Shown: positions 17,680 through 27,783 of the stretch, one piece after another
Layout: each line of letters begins with the position of its first letter
Position numbering within the stretch: position 1 is the first letter of the stretch
NCBI RefSeq assembly: GCF_025399795.1
Contig: NZ_JAODTZ010000013.1
Span: 124,001 to 188,000, forward strand
Reading direction: 5' to 3'
DNA: 64,000 bases
From: Streptomyces rhizosphaerihabitans
GTDB taxonomy: Bacteria; Actinomycetota; Actinomycetes; Streptomycetales; Streptomycetaceae
Made by a program: the position numbers and the translations under genes
The notes under the pieces: generated by a model
Databases searched by the model: none
Seen by the model: the letters and a program-made list of their open reading frames with translations, nothing else
What the model was told of the DNA's origin: nothing

Positions 17680-18951
17680 CTACGGCTTGACCGCCGGCGC
17701 CCCGGGGACGCCCTTCGGGGCCGGGGCCGGACGGCCGGAGAGGAAGGACGCCCAACCCTGCTTGGGCGCCTCGCCGACCTGAAGGCCACGGAGCTTGTCC
17801 AGGGTGGCCGGGTCCTGGGCATCGAGCCAGTCGGCGAGCTGCCGGAAGGAGACGCAGCGCACCTCGGCCTTGGTGCAGACGCGCTCGACGACCTCGTCGA
17901 CCGCACGCATGTAGTTGCCGCCGTTCCAGGACTCGAAGTGGTTGCCGATGATCAGCGGGGCACGGTTGCCGTCGTAGGCGCGGCCGAAGCCCTTGAGCAG
18001 GCCGTCGCGCATCTGGTCGCCCCAGAACTCCTGCTTGCCGGGGTCGCCCTGAGTCTGCGTACCCGACTGGTTGACCATGAAGTTGTAGTCCATGGTGAGC
18101 TGCTCGTAGGAGTGTCCGGGGAAGGGCACGAGCTGCATCGACAGGTCCCACAGCCCCTCCTTCTTCTTCGGCCAGAGCTGGTCGTCGACGCCGCTGGTGT
18201 CGTAGCGGAAGCCCAGCTCGCGGGCCGCCTTCATGAAGTTCTCCCGGCCCTCCAGACAAGGAGTGCGGGCGCCGACGAGTTCCTTGTCGTAGTCGAAGGG
18301 AAGCGACGCCGCGTCCTTCAGGCCCGCGTTGGTCTTCCAGGACTTCACGAACGACTTCGCCTGGGCGATCTCGCTCTTCCAGTCCGCGACCGACCACTGG
18401 CCGACCCCGCCCTCCGTGCCACAGAAGTGGCCGTTGAAGTGCGTGCCGATCTCGTTGCCCTCCAGCCACGCCCCGCGCAGCTGCTTCACAGTGTCCTCGA
18501 TGCCCTGCTGGTCGTTGAAGCCGATCTCCGAGCTGCCGGGCGAGTGCTGCGGCGGCCGGTACAGGTCGCGCTTGCCCTCCGGCAACATGTACACGCCGCT
18601 CAGGAAGTACGTCATCGTCGCCTTGTTGGCCTTGGAGAGCTTCCGGAAGTGGGAGAAGAGCTTCTGGCTGTCCTCGCCGGCACCGTCCCAGGAGAAGACC
18701 ACGAACTGCGGGGGCCTCCGACCCGGCTTCAACCGTTCGGGCCGGGGCAGATGCGGCTGCCCCCCGGTGTACGAGGTGGAACCGTCGCCGATCAGGCGGA
18801 CCGCGGCCTCGGGTGCCGGGGCCCCCGCCGCCTTCTTCGGGCCGTGTGCGCCTTCCTGGGAAGCGGTGGGACCACCGTCGCAACCGGCGAGCGCCGTGGC
18901 GCAGGCCGCGGCGATTGCTACACCCGCGGCGATCCTCTGGGTGGCGGCCAT
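17680..18951 (-). CDS. Secreted lipoprotein with polysaccharide-deacetylase (CE4)-like fold
   Basis: The start is ATG 18951 after GGAGGG, giving 423 residues. A signal peptide with lipobox (TALAGC) precedes a low-complexity linker and a NodB-like domain beginning PPQFVVFSWDGAGEDS, where the Asp takes the place of the metal-site Asp. The second motif GTHFNGHFCG supplies the two histidines of the CE4 metal site, and SLPFDYD and EIGFNDQQ follow. The first motif departs from the usual TFDDG, so activity is uncertain. It probably acts on cell-wall or extracellular polysaccharide. Confidence 0.8.
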   Translation of the reverse strand: MAATQRIAAGVAIAAACATALAGCDGGPTASQEGAHGPKKAAGAPAPEAAVRLIGDGSTSYTGGQPHLPRPERLKPGRRPPQFVVFSWDGAGEDSQKLFSHFRKLSKANKATMTYFLSGVYMLPEGKRDLYRPPQHSPGSSEIGFNDQQGIEDTVKQLRGAWLEGNEIGTHFNGHFCGTEGGVGQWSVADWKSEIAQAKSFVKSWKTNAGLKDAASLPFDYDKELVGARTPCLEGRENFMKAARELGFRYDTSGVDDQLWPKKKEGLWDLSMQLVPFPGHSYEQLTMDYNFMVNQSGTQTQGDPGKQEFWGDQMRDGLLKGFGRAYDGNRAPLIIGNHFESWNGGNYMRAVDEVVERVCTKAEVRCVSFRQLADWLDAQDPATLDKLRGLQVGEAPKQGWASFLSGRPAPAPKGVPGAPAVKP

Positions 18952-19288
18952 GCTCCGCCCTCCTTTTCCTCGGTCGGGCAACGCCGTCTGGTGCGCTATC
19001 GCGGTTATGTGCAGCTATGAACCGGCAGTGCCGCCAAGGTTCCACGGGACCGAGAAGGAATAAATACGACAAGCTGACTAAAAGCGGACTTCACCTCAAG
19101 GAGTGAAATCCTGCCCCATTTGCCCCTAATTTCGACACCATCCCTTTACTCTGCATTACGATCCGTTTACCGAGCGTTGAAAGTCCCGCCGCTGCACGCC
19201 GTGACCCACGGCCGCGACCCGCCCCCCGCCGCTTCGGACGGGGGATCACCTGTTCCGCGACCGCGCCGCCCCGGAGGAGACGGGAACC
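18952..19288. other. Divergent promoter region, relatively AT-rich
   Basis: The stretch between the divergent deacetylase-like and SulP genes has no gene. About 19055-19170 is clearly more AT-rich than its surroundings, as expected for promoters. Confidence 0.5.
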
Positions 19289-21667
19289 ATGTCTGCCTGC
19301 GTCCCCACCCGCGCCGCCGACCCGACTCGGCCCGCGCACACCCACAGTCCCCCGCCGACCCCGCCCCGGCGCTTCCGTGTCGCGGGCGCCGATCTGTCGG
19401 CCTCGATCGCGGTCTTCCTGATCGCCCTCCCCCTGTCCCTCGGCATCGCCCTCGCCACCGGCGCGCCGCTTCAGGCCGGCCTTGTCGCCGCCGCCGCGGG
19501 CGGGCTCGTCGCGGGGCGCCTCGGCGGCTCACCGCTCCAGGTGAGCGGGCCCGCCGCCGGACTGACGGTCGTCACGGCCGAGCTCATCCACCACTACGGA
19601 TGGCGCGCGACCTGCGCCATCACCGTGCTCGCGGGAATCGTCCAACTGGGCCTCGGCTGCCTGCGCGTGGCCCGTACGGCCCTGGCCGTGAGCCCCGCGA
19701 TCGTGCACGGCGTGCTCGCCGGAATCGGCGTGACCATCGCCGTCGCCCAGCTGCACATCGTGCTGGGAGGCACCCCGCAGAGCTCCGTCCTGGACAACCT
19801 CATCGCGCTGCCGGACCAGGTGGCCCGCATGCACCCCGCGGCGGTGTCGATGAGCATGCTGACGCTGGCGCTGCTGCTTGCCTGGCCGCGCATTCCCGGG
19901 CGGACCGGGCAGGTACTGCGCAGGGTCCCCGCCGCGCTGGTCGCCGTCGCCGGAGCCACCGCGACCGCCTCGCTCGCTGGACTGACGCTGCCCCGGGTGG
20001 ACCTGCCGTCCTGGAGCAGCCACGCGCTGGCCGGACTGCCCGAGGGTCCGGTTCTCGGCATCGCCGCCGCCGTCCTCACCGTGACGCTGGTGTGCAGCGT
20101 GCAGTCGCTGCTCGGCGCCGTCGCGGTGGACAAACTGGTGAGCGGTCGCCCGGAACTCCAGGCACGCGTGGGCCGTTCCCGCCTCGACCGGGAGCTACTC
20201 GGGCAGGGTGCCGCCAATGTCGTCTCCGGCACGCTCGGCGGTCTGCCCGTCGCCGGGGTCGCCGTACGCAGTTCAGCGAATGTGCGAGCTGGCGCCGTCA
20301 GCCGGAACTCCACGATGCTGCACGGCGTTTTCGTAGTAATTGCCGCGCTGCTGATGGTCCCGATCCTGGAGCTGATCCCCCTCGCATCGCTCGCCGCCCT
20401 GGTGATGGCCGTCGGCATCCAGATGGTGTCCCTGCACCACATTCGCACGGTCACGCGCCACCGCGAGGTGCTGGTGTACGCCGTCACCACGCTCGGCGTC
20501 GTGTTCCTCGGAGTTCTCGAGGGCGTGGCGCTGGGTGTCTCCGTGGCCGTCGGTGTCGCCCTGCACCGACTCGGACGCACCCGCATCACGCACGAAGAGA
20601 GGGAAGGAGTCCATCACGTACATGTACGAGGTCAGTTGACGTTCCTCGCGGTGCCTCGACTGAGCCGCACCCTGCATCTCGTGCCCCAAGGGGCTGACAC
20701 TGTCGTGGAATTGGACGGATCGTTCATGGACCACGCGGCGTACGAGTCGCTGCATGACTGGCAGAGCGCGCATATCGCCAGGGGAGGTACGGTCGATCTC
20801 GCCGGGCGAACCGGAACACGGATCGCCGAGCCCGCGGACTCCAGACACTGCCGCTGCCGGCCCTGGACACCCTGGCGGAACCACCAGTGCGAAACCTCCG
20901 CCGATCCGGGGTCCGCTCCCTCGGACGCCCCTCCGGCCGGGCAGGGCGAGGGGGCCGGCGAGGCCAGACCGAGCGGGAACCAACTGGCGCGCGGCATCAG
21001 CGCGTTCCAGCGCAACACCGCGCCCCTGGTGCGGGACGAGCTGGCACGGCTCGCACGGGAAGGACAGCGGCCGTCCCAGCTGTTCCTGACCTGTGCCGAC
21101 TCCCGGCTCGTCACCTCGATGATCACATCCAGTGGTCCGGGCGACCTCTTCGTCGTGCGGAATGTGGGCAACCTCGTGCCGTTGCCCGGAGAGGAGAGCG
21201 GGGACGACTCTGTGGCTGCGGCCATCGAGTACGCGGTGGACGTGCTGAAGGTGCGGTCCATCACAGTGTGCGGACACTCCGGGTGCGGTGCCATGCAGGC
21301 CCTGTTGGCGTCGGAGCCCGGAGGGGCGCTCACGCCGCTCAAGCGGTGGCTGCGGCACGGGCAGCCGAGCCTGGACCGGATGGGCGCCGACGACCGGCCG
21401 TGGGCGCGGCTCACCGGACGGGCGTCCGCCGACACGGTGGAGCAGCTCTGTCTGACCAACGTGGTGCAGCAGTTGGAGCACCTGCGGGCCCACGAGTCCG
21501 TGGCGCGGGCCCTGCGGGAGGGCGTGCTCGAACTGCACGGAATGTACTTCCACGTCGGGGAGGCCCAGGCCTATCTGCTGGCCGACGCCGACGGAGCCGA
21601 ACTGTTCGATCACGTGGGCGCGTTCGATCATGTGGGTGCGGCGGAGGATCTACGGCATCCGGCGTGA
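19289..21667 (+). CDS. SulP-family anion transporter fused to beta-carbonic anhydrase
   Basis: The 792-residue protein starts at ATG 19289 behind GGAG. Residues about 30-410 form a SulP/SLC26 membrane domain (SASIAVFLIALPLSLGIALA near the start). A STAS-like segment follows (about 440-505, FLAVPRLSRTLHLVPQG), then a linker and a beta-carbonic anhydrase domain from about 565. Zinc ligands are visible as Cys602 (CADSR), His663 and Cys666 (CGHSGCG), with Asp604 for the active-site dyad. The fusion suggests bicarbonate uptake coupled to CO2 interconversion at the membrane. Confidence 0.95.
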   Translation: MSACVPTRAADPTRPAHTHSPPPTPPRRFRVAGADLSASIAVFLIALPLSLGIALATGAPLQAGLVAAAAGGLVAGRLGGSPLQVSGPAAGLTVVTAELIHHYGWRATCAITVLAGIVQLGLGCLRVARTALAVSPAIVHGVLAGIGVTIAVAQLHIVLGGTPQSSVLDNLIALPDQVARMHPAAVSMSMLTLALLLAWPRIPGRTGQVLRRVPAALVAVAGATATASLAGLTLPRVDLPSWSSHALAGLPEGPVLGIAAAVLTVTLVCSVQSLLGAVAVDKLVSGRPELQARVGRSRLDRELLGQGAANVVSGTLGGLPVAGVAVRSSANVRAGAVSRNSTMLHGVFVVIAALLMVPILELIPLASLAALVMAVGIQMVSLHHIRTVTRHREVLVYAVTTLGVVFLGVLEGVALGVSVAVGVALHRLGRTRITHEEREGVHHVHVRGQLTFLAVPRLSRTLHLVPQGADTVVELDGSFMDHAAYESLHDWQSAHIARGGTVDLAGRTGTRIAEPADSRHCRCRPWTPWRNHQCETSADPGSAPSDAPPAGQGEGAGEARPSGNQLARGISAFQRNTAPLVRDELARLAREGQRPSQLFLTCADSRLVTSMITSSGPGDLFVVRNVGNLVPLPGEESGDDSVAAAIEYAVDVLKVRSITVCGHSGCGAMQALLASEPGGALTPLKRWLRHGQPSLDRMGADDRPWARLTGRASADTVEQLCLTNVVQQLEHLRAHESVARALREGVLELHGMYFHVGEAQAYLLADADGAELFDHVGAFDHVGAAEDLRHPA

Positions 21668-21674
21668 TCGGGCG

Positions 21675-21711
21675 GTGGTGCGCGGCCCCGGTCGGCGGGA
21701 CCGCGCACCAC
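21675..21711 (+). terminator. Terminator of the SulP-carbonic anhydrase gene
   Basis: 11-bp arms GTGGTGCGCGG (21675-21685) and CCGCGCACCAC (21701-21711), 8 bp past the stop. Confidence 0.75.
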
Positions 21712-21925
21712 GTACGACCTCCGCTGTCGACGCTCCGGCCCCGATCGCGGGACGAGGAGGCCGACACGCTTGGCCACGGAAGGAGATGCGAGGCGTCCCG
21801 GCACCGAATACGGAGGTGCCGGGGAACGGAATACCGAGGTGCCGGGGAGTTTTCGGCGTGGCGCGGGGGCCGTCCGTAGCAGGGAAGGGTCCCGGGCCTG
21901 TTCCGCGAGTCGTCCTCGTGTCCGT

Positions 21926-21964
21926 GGTTGTGGTTGTGGTTGCGGTTGCGGTTGTGGTTGTGGT
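21926..21964. repeat. GGTTGY hexanucleotide tandem repeat
   Basis: Six and a half copies of GGTTGT or GGTTGC in tandem, upstream of acsA. The other strand would encode a His-Asn run, but no gene is supported. Confidence 0.85.
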
Positions 21965-22216
21965 CCATGTGAACCCGGTGGGCGGAGCGTACGTGCCCCA
22001 GGGGCAGACTCGTACGGACTCGTGTGGTCTCGTGAGAGGCAGCGGGGCCGTCGCGGGGCAAGGGCGTGCGCGTGGACCGTGGACCGAACGCCCGGACCAG
22101 CGATGCTGGACAGGGATAGGTCTAAACCAATTTCGGATCGGGCCTTGTCATCGAGCCCCCCGGTCTGATGAGCTGTGGTCTGGGACACAACGGACACCCT
22201 GGGAAAGGGAGATGTC

Positions 22217-24175
<1,959 letters not shown>

Positions 24176-24203
24176 GGCGGGCCCACCCAGCCGACCCGCC
24201 CCT

Positions 24204-24241
24204 GAGGGGTGCGGGAGCACCCCCGTGCTCCCGCACCCCTC
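24204..24241 (+). terminator. Terminator of acsA
   Basis: Perfect 17-bp arms (24204-24220 and 24225-24241) around a CCCC loop, 29 bp past the stop. Confidence 0.9.
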
Positions 24242-24252
24242 ACGCATTCCCG

Positions 24253-24364
24253 CACCGCAGCACCGCAGCACCGCAGCACCGCAGCACCGCAGCACCGCAG
24301 CACCGCAGCACCGCAGCACCGCAGCACCGCAGCACCGCAGCACCGCAGCACCGCAGCACCGCAG
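24253..24364. repeat. Octanucleotide tandem repeat, 14 perfect copies of CACCGCAG
   Basis: Fourteen identical 8-bp units run without interruption from 24253 to 24364, between the acsA terminator and nhaA. The unit is not a multiple of three and there is no gene across it. A tract this regular is a candidate for slipped-strand length variation. Confidence 0.97.
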
Positions 24365-24564
24365 CCGCCGGAGTGTGCCCCCGCTCAGCCCAACCAGCAC
24401 GCCCTGCACCCGGTTTGGTCGTAATGTGAAGATCCAGCACCGACCCGGCCGCATCTTAGGTAAAGTAAGCAAAGCGTCAGAGGCGCGACAAGATCGTTCA
24501 TGGTGTGCCGGGAAGTCTGGTCGGCGAGTGCTCAGTCCTGCCTGCTCGACCGGAGGTCCTCCTC

Positions 24565-25959
24565 GTGCCCGCGCCCCCCACCACCACCCGTAAGTTCTTC
24601 GGCCGGATGTCCCTGCCCGAGCGGAACTTCGTGGCGGACGCGCTGCGCACCGAGACCGTGGGCGGAGTGCTGCTGCTGATCGCGGCGGTCGCGGCGCTGA
24701 TCTGGGCGAACACACTGCCGGACAGCTACGAGACCGTCTCGCACTACCACTTCGGGCCCGCGGCGCTCGGGCTCGACCTGTCCGTCGAGCACTGGGCGGC
24801 CGACGGACTGCTGGCCGTGTTCTTCTTCGTCGCCGGGATCGAGCTGAAGCGCGAGCTGGTGGCCGGGGATCTGCGGGACCCGAAGGCCGCGGTGCTGCCC
24901 GTGGTCGCCGCGGTCTGCGGCATGGTCGTTCCCGCGGTCGTCTACGTCCTGACCAACGTGTTCGGCGGAGGCTCACTCGAAGGATGGGCCGTCCCCACCG
25001 CCACCGACATCGCCTTCGCGCTCGCCGTGCTCGCCGTCATCGGGACGTCATTGCCGTCGGCTCTGCGCGCCTTCCTGCTGACCCTCGCCGTCGTCGACGA
25101 CCTGTTCGCGATCCTGATCATCGCGGTCTTCTTCACCGACTCCATCAACCTCGCGGCGCTCGGCGGGGCCGTCGTGGGCCTCGGCGTCTTCTGGCTGCTG
25201 CTGCGCAAGGGCGTCCGCGGCTGGTACGTGTATGTCCCGCTCGCCCTGGTCATCTGGGGCCTGATGTACAACAGCGGCATCCACGCCACCATCGCCGGTG
25301 TCGCCATGGGTCTGATGCTGCGCTGCCACCCGCTGGAAGGCGAGGAGCACTCCCCCGGCGAGCACATCGAGCATCTGGTTCGCCCGGTGTCGGCGGGACT
25401 CGCGGTGCCGCTGTTCGCCCTGTTCAGCGCCGGCGTCGCGATCTCCGGCGGAGCGATCCACGATGTGTTCACCCGGCCCGAGACACTCGGCGTGGTGCTC
25501 GGGCTCGTCGTCGGCAAGGCGGTCGGCATCTTCGGCGGTACGTGGCTGACGGCCCGGTTCACCAGGGCCTCGCTCAGTGACGAACTGGAATGGGCAGACG
25601 TCGCCGCAGTCGCCACCCTCGCCGGCATCGGCTTCACCGTCTCCCTGCTCATCGGCGAGCTCGCCTTCGAAGGCAATACGAGCCTCACCGACGAGACCAA
25701 GGCCGCCGTCCTGATCGGCTCGTTCATCGCGGCCGTGCTCGCCACCGCGCTGCTGAAGATGCGCAACGCCAAATACCGCGCGCTGTGCGAGGCCGAGGAA
25801 CGCGACGAGGACCTCGACGGCATCCCCGACATCTACGAAGAGGACAAACCGGAGTACCACCTGCGCATGGCCGCGATCTACGAGCGGAAGGCCGCGGAAC
25901 ACCGCAGGCTTGCCGAAGTGGCGGGTGGGGCAAGCGAGGGGAACGACGGTCCGGCATGA
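24565..25959 (+). CDS. nhaA: Na+/H+ antiporter NhaA
   Basis: The start is GTG 24565 (VPAPPTTTRKFF) behind GGAGG, giving 464 residues; an upstream in-frame ATG at 24505 is less likely. It is a polytopic membrane antiporter exchanging Na+ for H+. The ion-binding Asp pair is in LTLAVVDDLFAILI and the assembly TATDIAFALAVL is present. The C-terminal 65 residues (EERDEDLDGIPDIYEED) form an acidic cytoplasmic extension beyond the E. coli length. Confidence 0.95.
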   Translation: MPAPPTTTRKFFGRMSLPERNFVADALRTETVGGVLLLIAAVAALIWANTLPDSYETVSHYHFGPAALGLDLSVEHWAADGLLAVFFFVAGIELKRELVAGDLRDPKAAVLPVVAAVCGMVVPAVVYVLTNVFGGGSLEGWAVPTATDIAFALAVLAVIGTSLPSALRAFLLTLAVVDDLFAILIIAVFFTDSINLAALGGAVVGLGVFWLLLRKGVRGWYVYVPLALVIWGLMYNSGIHATIAGVAMGLMLRCHPLEGEEHSPGEHIEHLVRPVSAGLAVPLFALFSAGVAISGGAIHDVFTRPETLGVVLGLVVGKAVGIFGGTWLTARFTRASLSDELEWADVAAVATLAGIGFTVSLLIGELAFEGNTSLTDETKAAVLIGSFIAAVLATALLKMRNAKYRALCEAEERDEDLDGIPDIYEEDKPEYHLRMAAIYERKAAEHRRLAEVAGGASEGNDGPA

Positions 25960-26002
25960 TCTGACAGGACCGTACAAACACATGCAGAAGAGGGAGATCG
26001 CG

Positions 26003-26479
26003 ATGAGCGCACCCGACGGCAGCCCGGTCGGCGCCGAACGCAGTATCGGCCAGTTGGTCGCCTCGGCGACGACCGAGATGTCCGCACTGGTGCACGACGA
26101 GATCGCACTGGCGAAGGCGCAGCTCAAGCAGGACGTCAAGCGCGGCGCGGCCAGCGGCGGCGCGTTCGGGGCGGCCGGCACCGTGCTGATCTTCTCCCTG
26201 CCGATGCTCAATTTCGCCCTCGCGTACGGCATCCGGACCTGGAGCGACTGGAATCTCGCGATCTGTTTCCTGCTGTCGTTCGCGGCCAACGTGCTGGTCG
26301 CGGCCGTCCTCGCGCTGATCGGCACGGTCTTCGCGAAGAAGACCAAGAAGAGCCAGGGCCCGCAGAAGGTGGCCGCCTCCATGAAGGAGACGGCGGGTGT
26401 TCTGCAGAACGCCAAGCCGCACCCCCGGCCCGAACCGGTCGAGGACGCCGTCAAGGCTGTGGCACGCTCATCCTCATGA
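26003..26479 (+). CDS. Holin-X-like (PF07332, DUF1469) membrane protein
   Basis: The start is ATG 26003 behind GGGAG, giving 158 residues. An N-terminal amphipathic part (SIGQLVASATTEMSALVHDE) precedes two membrane helices (about 45-70 and 78-103) and a basic C-terminus. The Actinobacterial holin-X/phage holin family name rests on topology, and cellular function is unproven. The stop overlaps the hydrolase start (ATGA), so the two are translationally coupled. Mycobacteria keep the same pair. Confidence 0.85.
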   Translation: MSAPDGSPVGAERSIGQLVASATTEMSALVHDEIALAKAQLKQDVKRGAASGGAFGAAGTVLIFSLPMLNFALAYGIRTWSDWNLAICFLLSFAANVLVAAVLALIGTVFAKKTKKSQGPQKVAASMKETAGVLQNAKPHPRPEPVEDAVKAVARSSS

Positions 26480-27426
26480 CGGACCCCGCCACACCTTCGG
26501 CGCAACCCACCTCGGTCGTACGGATCGACCTTCCCGGCGGACAGAAACTGACACACCGCGACGTGGCCGCCAACGGCGCGCGCTTCCACATCGCCGAACT
26601 CGGCGACGGGCCGCTCGTCCTGCTGCTGCACGGCTTCCCGCAGTTCTGGTGGACCTGGCGACACCAGCTCGTCGCGCTCGCCGACGCCGGCTTCCGGGCC
26701 GTGGCCATGGACCTGCGGGGCGTCGGAGGCAGCGACCGTACCCCGCGCGGCTACGACCCCGCCAACCTCGCGCTCGACATCACCGGGGTCGTACGCTCCC
26801 TCGGCGAGCCCGACGCGGCGCTGGTCGGGCACGACCTCGGCGGCTATCTGGCGTGGACGGCGGCCGCCATGCGGCCCAAGCTCGTCCGCCGGCTCGCGGT
26901 GTCGTCCATGCCGCATCCGCGGCGCTGGCGTTCCGCCATGCTCTCCGACGTCAAGCAGACGGCGGCGGGCTCGTACATCTGGGGATTCCAGCGCCCATGG
27001 ATCCCGGAGCGCCAACTCCTCGCCGACGACGGCGCCCTGGTGGGCCGTCTGGTACGCGACTGGTCGGGCCCCCGGCAGCCGGACGAGGACACCCTGGAGA
27101 CGTACCGCCGGGCCATGCGCATCCCGTCGACCGCGCACTGCTCCATCGAGCCGTACCGGTGGATGGTGCGGTCCATGGCGCGCCCGGACGGGATCCAGTT
27201 CAACCGGCGCATGAAGCGGCCGGTGCGGGTGCCGACGCTGCATCTGCACGGCTCACTCGATCCGGTGATGCGGACGCGGAGCGCGGCGGGCTCCGGGGAG
27301 TACGTCGAAGCGCCGTACCGCTGGCGGCTGTTCGACGGGCTCGGCCACTTCCCGCACGAAGAGGATCCGGTCGCTTTTTCCACCGAACTGATCAACTGGC
27401 TGAAGGATCCGGAACCCGACCGGTGA
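26476..27426 (+). CDS. Alpha/beta hydrolase, epoxide-hydrolase-like (EphE-like)
   Basis: This 316-residue protein has an oxyanion motif LLHGFPQFWWTW, a nucleophile elbow VGHDLGGYLAW with Asp as nucleophile, and a C-terminal His in FDGLGHFPHEE. An Asp nucleophile points to epoxide hydrolase or haloalkane dehalogenase chemistry rather than esterase. Position next to the holin-like gene and marP matches M. tuberculosis ephE. The substrate is unknown. Confidence 0.88.
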   Translation: MTDPATPSAQPTSVVRIDLPGGQKLTHRDVAANGARFHIAELGDGPLVLLLHGFPQFWWTWRHQLVALADAGFRAVAMDLRGVGGSDRTPRGYDPANLALDITGVVRSLGEPDAALVGHDLGGYLAWTAAAMRPKLVRRLAVSSMPHPRRWRSAMLSDVKQTAAGSYIWGFQRPWIPERQLLADDGALVGRLVRDWSGPRQPDEDTLETYRRAMRIPSTAHCSIEPYRWMVRSMARPDGIQFNRRMKRPVRVPTLHLHGSLDPVMRTRSAAGSGEYVEAPYRWRLFDGLGHFPHEEDPVAFSTELINWLKDPEPDR

Positions 27427-27783
27427 CCCCTCGGTCACCCTTGTGTGACCGCCCGAACGCATCCTGTGCCGTGCCCGGAATGCGGGCCGTGAACACCCGT
27501 CCTACGAACAGCCACTTGCCTGGCGCATAGGCCAATTGAAGGGCCGGGGCGCGGTTATCGACCTTGGGGCAGGGGCAGACGTCGGGGTATGGGCTGGACG
27601 CACGACTACAGTGACGCAGCACGCAATCGCCGCTCGGCCACGGGTCTGAGCTCCCATCAGAGGGGCACCCCGCAGCTGACGGGCACGGATCCTCGCGTGG
27701 GGATTCCGCACATTCTGCGCCGTCGGGCCCGCTGGGTCTCCGTGCGGCTGCGCCATCCACGCGGCTGAGGCTCCGCCCGCCGG
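27427..27783. other. Intergenic region between the hydrolase and marP genes
   Basis: Apart from the possible 59-codon gene listed separately, no feature is supported here. The two flanking genes converge. Confidence 0.5.
27589..27768 (+). CDS. Possible small basic protein (59 aa)
   Basis: ATG 27589 opens a 59-codon frame starting MGWTHDYSDAARNRRSATG and ending in a basic stretch (ILRRRARWVSVRLRHPRG). Codon use is ordinary. The ribosome-binding site is poor (GGGG only 1 nt from the start, a better one further up). It lies between convergent genes. It may be real or chance; no family is recognised. Confidence 0.35.
   Translation: MGWTHDYSDAARNRRSATGLSSHQRGTPQLTGTDPRVGIPHILRRRARWVSVRLRHPRG

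Larger units (their letters stand above)
21668..22216. other. Intergenic region upstream of acsA with repeats
   Basis: It holds a terminator for the SulP gene, a short direct repeat (AGGTGCCGGGGA around 21811 and 21837), a GGTTGY hexamer tract and the acsA promoter. No gene is supported. Confidence 0.6.

Noticed and set aside
21770..22168. 132-codon plus-strand frame with a Cys-Gly run
   Set aside because: The run comes from the GGTTGY hexamer repeat and the rest is Arg-rich noise.
24253..24364. CRISPR array
   Set aside because: Contiguous identical 8-bp units without spacers; it is a tandem microsatellite.
25048..27249. 733-codon minus-strand open frame antisense to nhaA, the holin-like gene and the hydrolase gene
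   Set aside because: Shadow of high third-position GC in the plus-strand genes; no recognisable domain.
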